From Paludibacter sp. (GTDB lineage Bacteria; Bacteroidota; Bacteroidia; Bacteroidales; Paludibacteraceae), in contig JAGPIU010000060.1 in NCBI GenBank assembly GCA_018054805.1, forward strand, positions 1-6,476: DNA of 6,476 bases. The letters run 5' to 3'. Every line of letters starts with the position of its first letter. Position 1 is the first letter of the stretch. Shown piece after piece: positions 5,792-6,476 of the stretch. The position numbers were made by a program, and so were the translations under genes. The notes under the pieces are model-generated. The model made no database searches and was not told where the DNA came from. It worked only from the letters and a program-made list of their open reading frames with translations.

Positions 5792-5878
5792 ACTGCCTCC
5801 AACCCCCAGGGCGCTGTAACATTGTGCAAATAAAAAAATTATGTTGCACAAACTGATTCTTTAGGGGTTGGGGGCAGT
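5792..5878. repeat. Nested palindrome (87 bp) between glmM and lptB
   Basis: The outer arms (5792-5806 and 5864-5878) are 15 bp, complementary except for one T·G pair; the right arm reads GGGGTTGGGGGCAGT. Inside them a second, perfect pair TTGTGCAA (5822-5829) and TTGCACAA (5844-5851) closes a hairpin. Its stem extends by ATAA/TTAT, with one bulged G, around an A5 loop. The segments joining outer and inner arms are 15 and 12 nt and do not pair well. Together they predict a long cruciform or RNA hairpin in a 298-bp non-coding stretch. There is no T-tract, so it is not a standard intrinsic terminator. It resembles an interspersed palindromic (REP- or MITE-like) element, but only one copy is visible and no target-site duplication is evident. 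Confidence 0.7.
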
Positions 5879-5904
5879 GTTGTGTTGCTGTGGTGATGTG
5901 AGAA

Positions 5905-5923
5905 TTTGAATATTTGAATATTT
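5905..5923. repeat. Short tandem repeat of TTTGAATA
   Basis: TTTGAATA occurs twice in tandem (5905-5912, 5913-5920) followed by TTT. It lies between the nested palindrome and the lptB promoter. Too short to classify. Confidence 0.45.
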
Positions 5924-5967
5924 AGTTTCATTATACATTTAGGGCAAAAGCTAAAGGCCTGTTATCA

Positions 5968-5997
5968 TTGTAATTCGCAATAAAAACTGTACTTTTG
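5968..5997 (+). promoter_or_regulatory. Promoter of lptB (Bacteroidota type)
   Basis: TTG (5968-5970), 19 bp, then TACTTTTG (5990-5997), a full match to TAnnTTTG with good spacing. The predicted start is near 6001-6004, giving a leader of about 12-15 nt to the ATG at 6016. It indicates that lptB is transcribed on its own, not only from glmM. Confidence 0.75.
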
Positions 5998-6015
5998 TGC
6001 TGTAAATTTCACAAT

Positions 6016-6476
6016 ATGGAAAACGAAGGCATGGTGCTCCGCACCGAACATCTTTACAAAAAATACGGAAAACGCACTGTGGTGAACGATGTATCGATCA
6101 ACGTAAAACAGGGCGAAATTGTAGGTCTGCTTGGTCCGAATGGCGCCGGCAAAACCACGACTTTCTATATGACTACCGGACTGGTAACACCCAATGCGGG
6201 AAAAATATTCCTGAACGATGTGGAAATTACCAAATATCCTGTGTATAAACGTGCGCAAAACGGTATTGGCTATCTGGCTCAGGAAGCTTCGGTTTTCCGG
6301 AAAATGACTGTGGAAGACAATATTAAATCAGTGCTCGAAATGACGAAGTTCAGCAAGCAGTATCAGAAAGAAAAACTCGAAACACTGATTTCGGAATTTA
6401 ATCTGGAACATGTGCGCTTCAACATCGGCGACCGTTTGTCGGGAGGTGAACGCCGTCGTACCGAAATTGCCCGCTG
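6016..6476 (+). CDS. lptB: LPS export ABC transporter ATPase LptB (5' part, runs off the window)
   Basis: The frame is open from ATG 6016 to the window edge, 153 complete codons. LptB is the cytoplasmic ATPase of the LptB2FGC complex, which extracts lipopolysaccharide from the inner membrane for transport to the outer membrane. Visible motifs are Walker [10 protein letters not shown] (40-48), the Q-loop YLAQEASVF (Gln89), where the QEAS segment followed by F-RKMTVEDN is characteristic of LptB, and the ABC signature LSGGERRR (141-148). Walker B and the H-loop lie beyond the end. A second ATG at 6031 gives [13 protein letters not shown], nearer the usual family start. I keep 6016 because the predicted transcription start leaves a short but usable leader; 6031 remains possible. 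The gene has its own promoter and is separated from glmM by 298 bp of palindrome-rich sequence. Confidence 0.93.
   Translation, partial: MENEGMVLRTEHLYKKYGKRTVVNDVSINVKQGEIVGLLGPNGAGKTTTFYMTTGLVTPNAGKIFLNDVEITKYPVYKRAQNGIGYLAQEASVFRKMTVEDNIKSVLEMTKFSKQYQKEKLETLISEFNLEHVRFNIGDRLSGGERRRTEIAR

Noticed and set aside
5792..5878. The nested palindrome as a CRISPR repeat or a riboswitch
   Set aside because: There is one unit only and no spacers. The position after glmM and over 130 bp before the lptB start, upstream of the lptB promoter, does not fit a riboswitch for lptB.

Overview
The window looks like a chromosomal, housekeeping stretch of a member of the Bacteroidota, probably Bacteroidales. 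The evidence is threefold. Three well-formed promoters have the Bacteroidota pattern (TTG, 19-20 bp, TAnnTTTG) and none of the E. coli type stands out. Starts are A-rich and lack clear Shine-Dalgarno sequences. The proteins most resemble Bacteroidota families: a fused aspartokinase-homoserine dehydrogenase, FKBP-like lipoproteins, a DUF4827-type lipoprotein and LptB. The order-level placement is inference from remembered family patterns, not a search.

Layout. Bases 1-348 are read leftwards: the first 63 codons of mutS2, preceded by a tRNA-Arg(UCU) gene. The terminator of the tRNA and the promoter of mutS2 share the same bases. Bases 349-576 form a divergent control region. It holds the tRNA promoter, a 12-bp perfect inverted repeat in the tRNA leader, and a 13-bp palindrome just upstream of a weak thrA -7 element. 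From 577 onward all genes read rightwards: thrA (577-3012), an FKBP-like lipoprotein gene 4 bp later (3017-3520), a second FKBP-like (DUF4827-type) lipoprotein gene (3691-4233) with an intrinsic terminator over its stop codon, glmM (4326-5717), a 298-bp intergenic region rich in palindromes, and the start of lptB (6016 to the window end).

Function. ThrA commits aspartate to threonine, methionine and lysine synthesis. GlmM makes glucosamine-1-phosphate for UDP-GlcNAc, hence peptidoglycan and lipid A. LptB powers lipopolysaccharide export. The two lipoproteins are probably exported and lipid-anchored, so much of the right-hand part of the window serves the cell envelope. thrA is not followed by thrB or thrC here.

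I found no defence system, CRISPR array, insertion sequence or clearly new system. The most interesting items are the tandem pair of degenerate FKBP-fold lipoproteins, the nested palindrome between glmM and lptB, and the overlapping or structured control sites around the tRNA.
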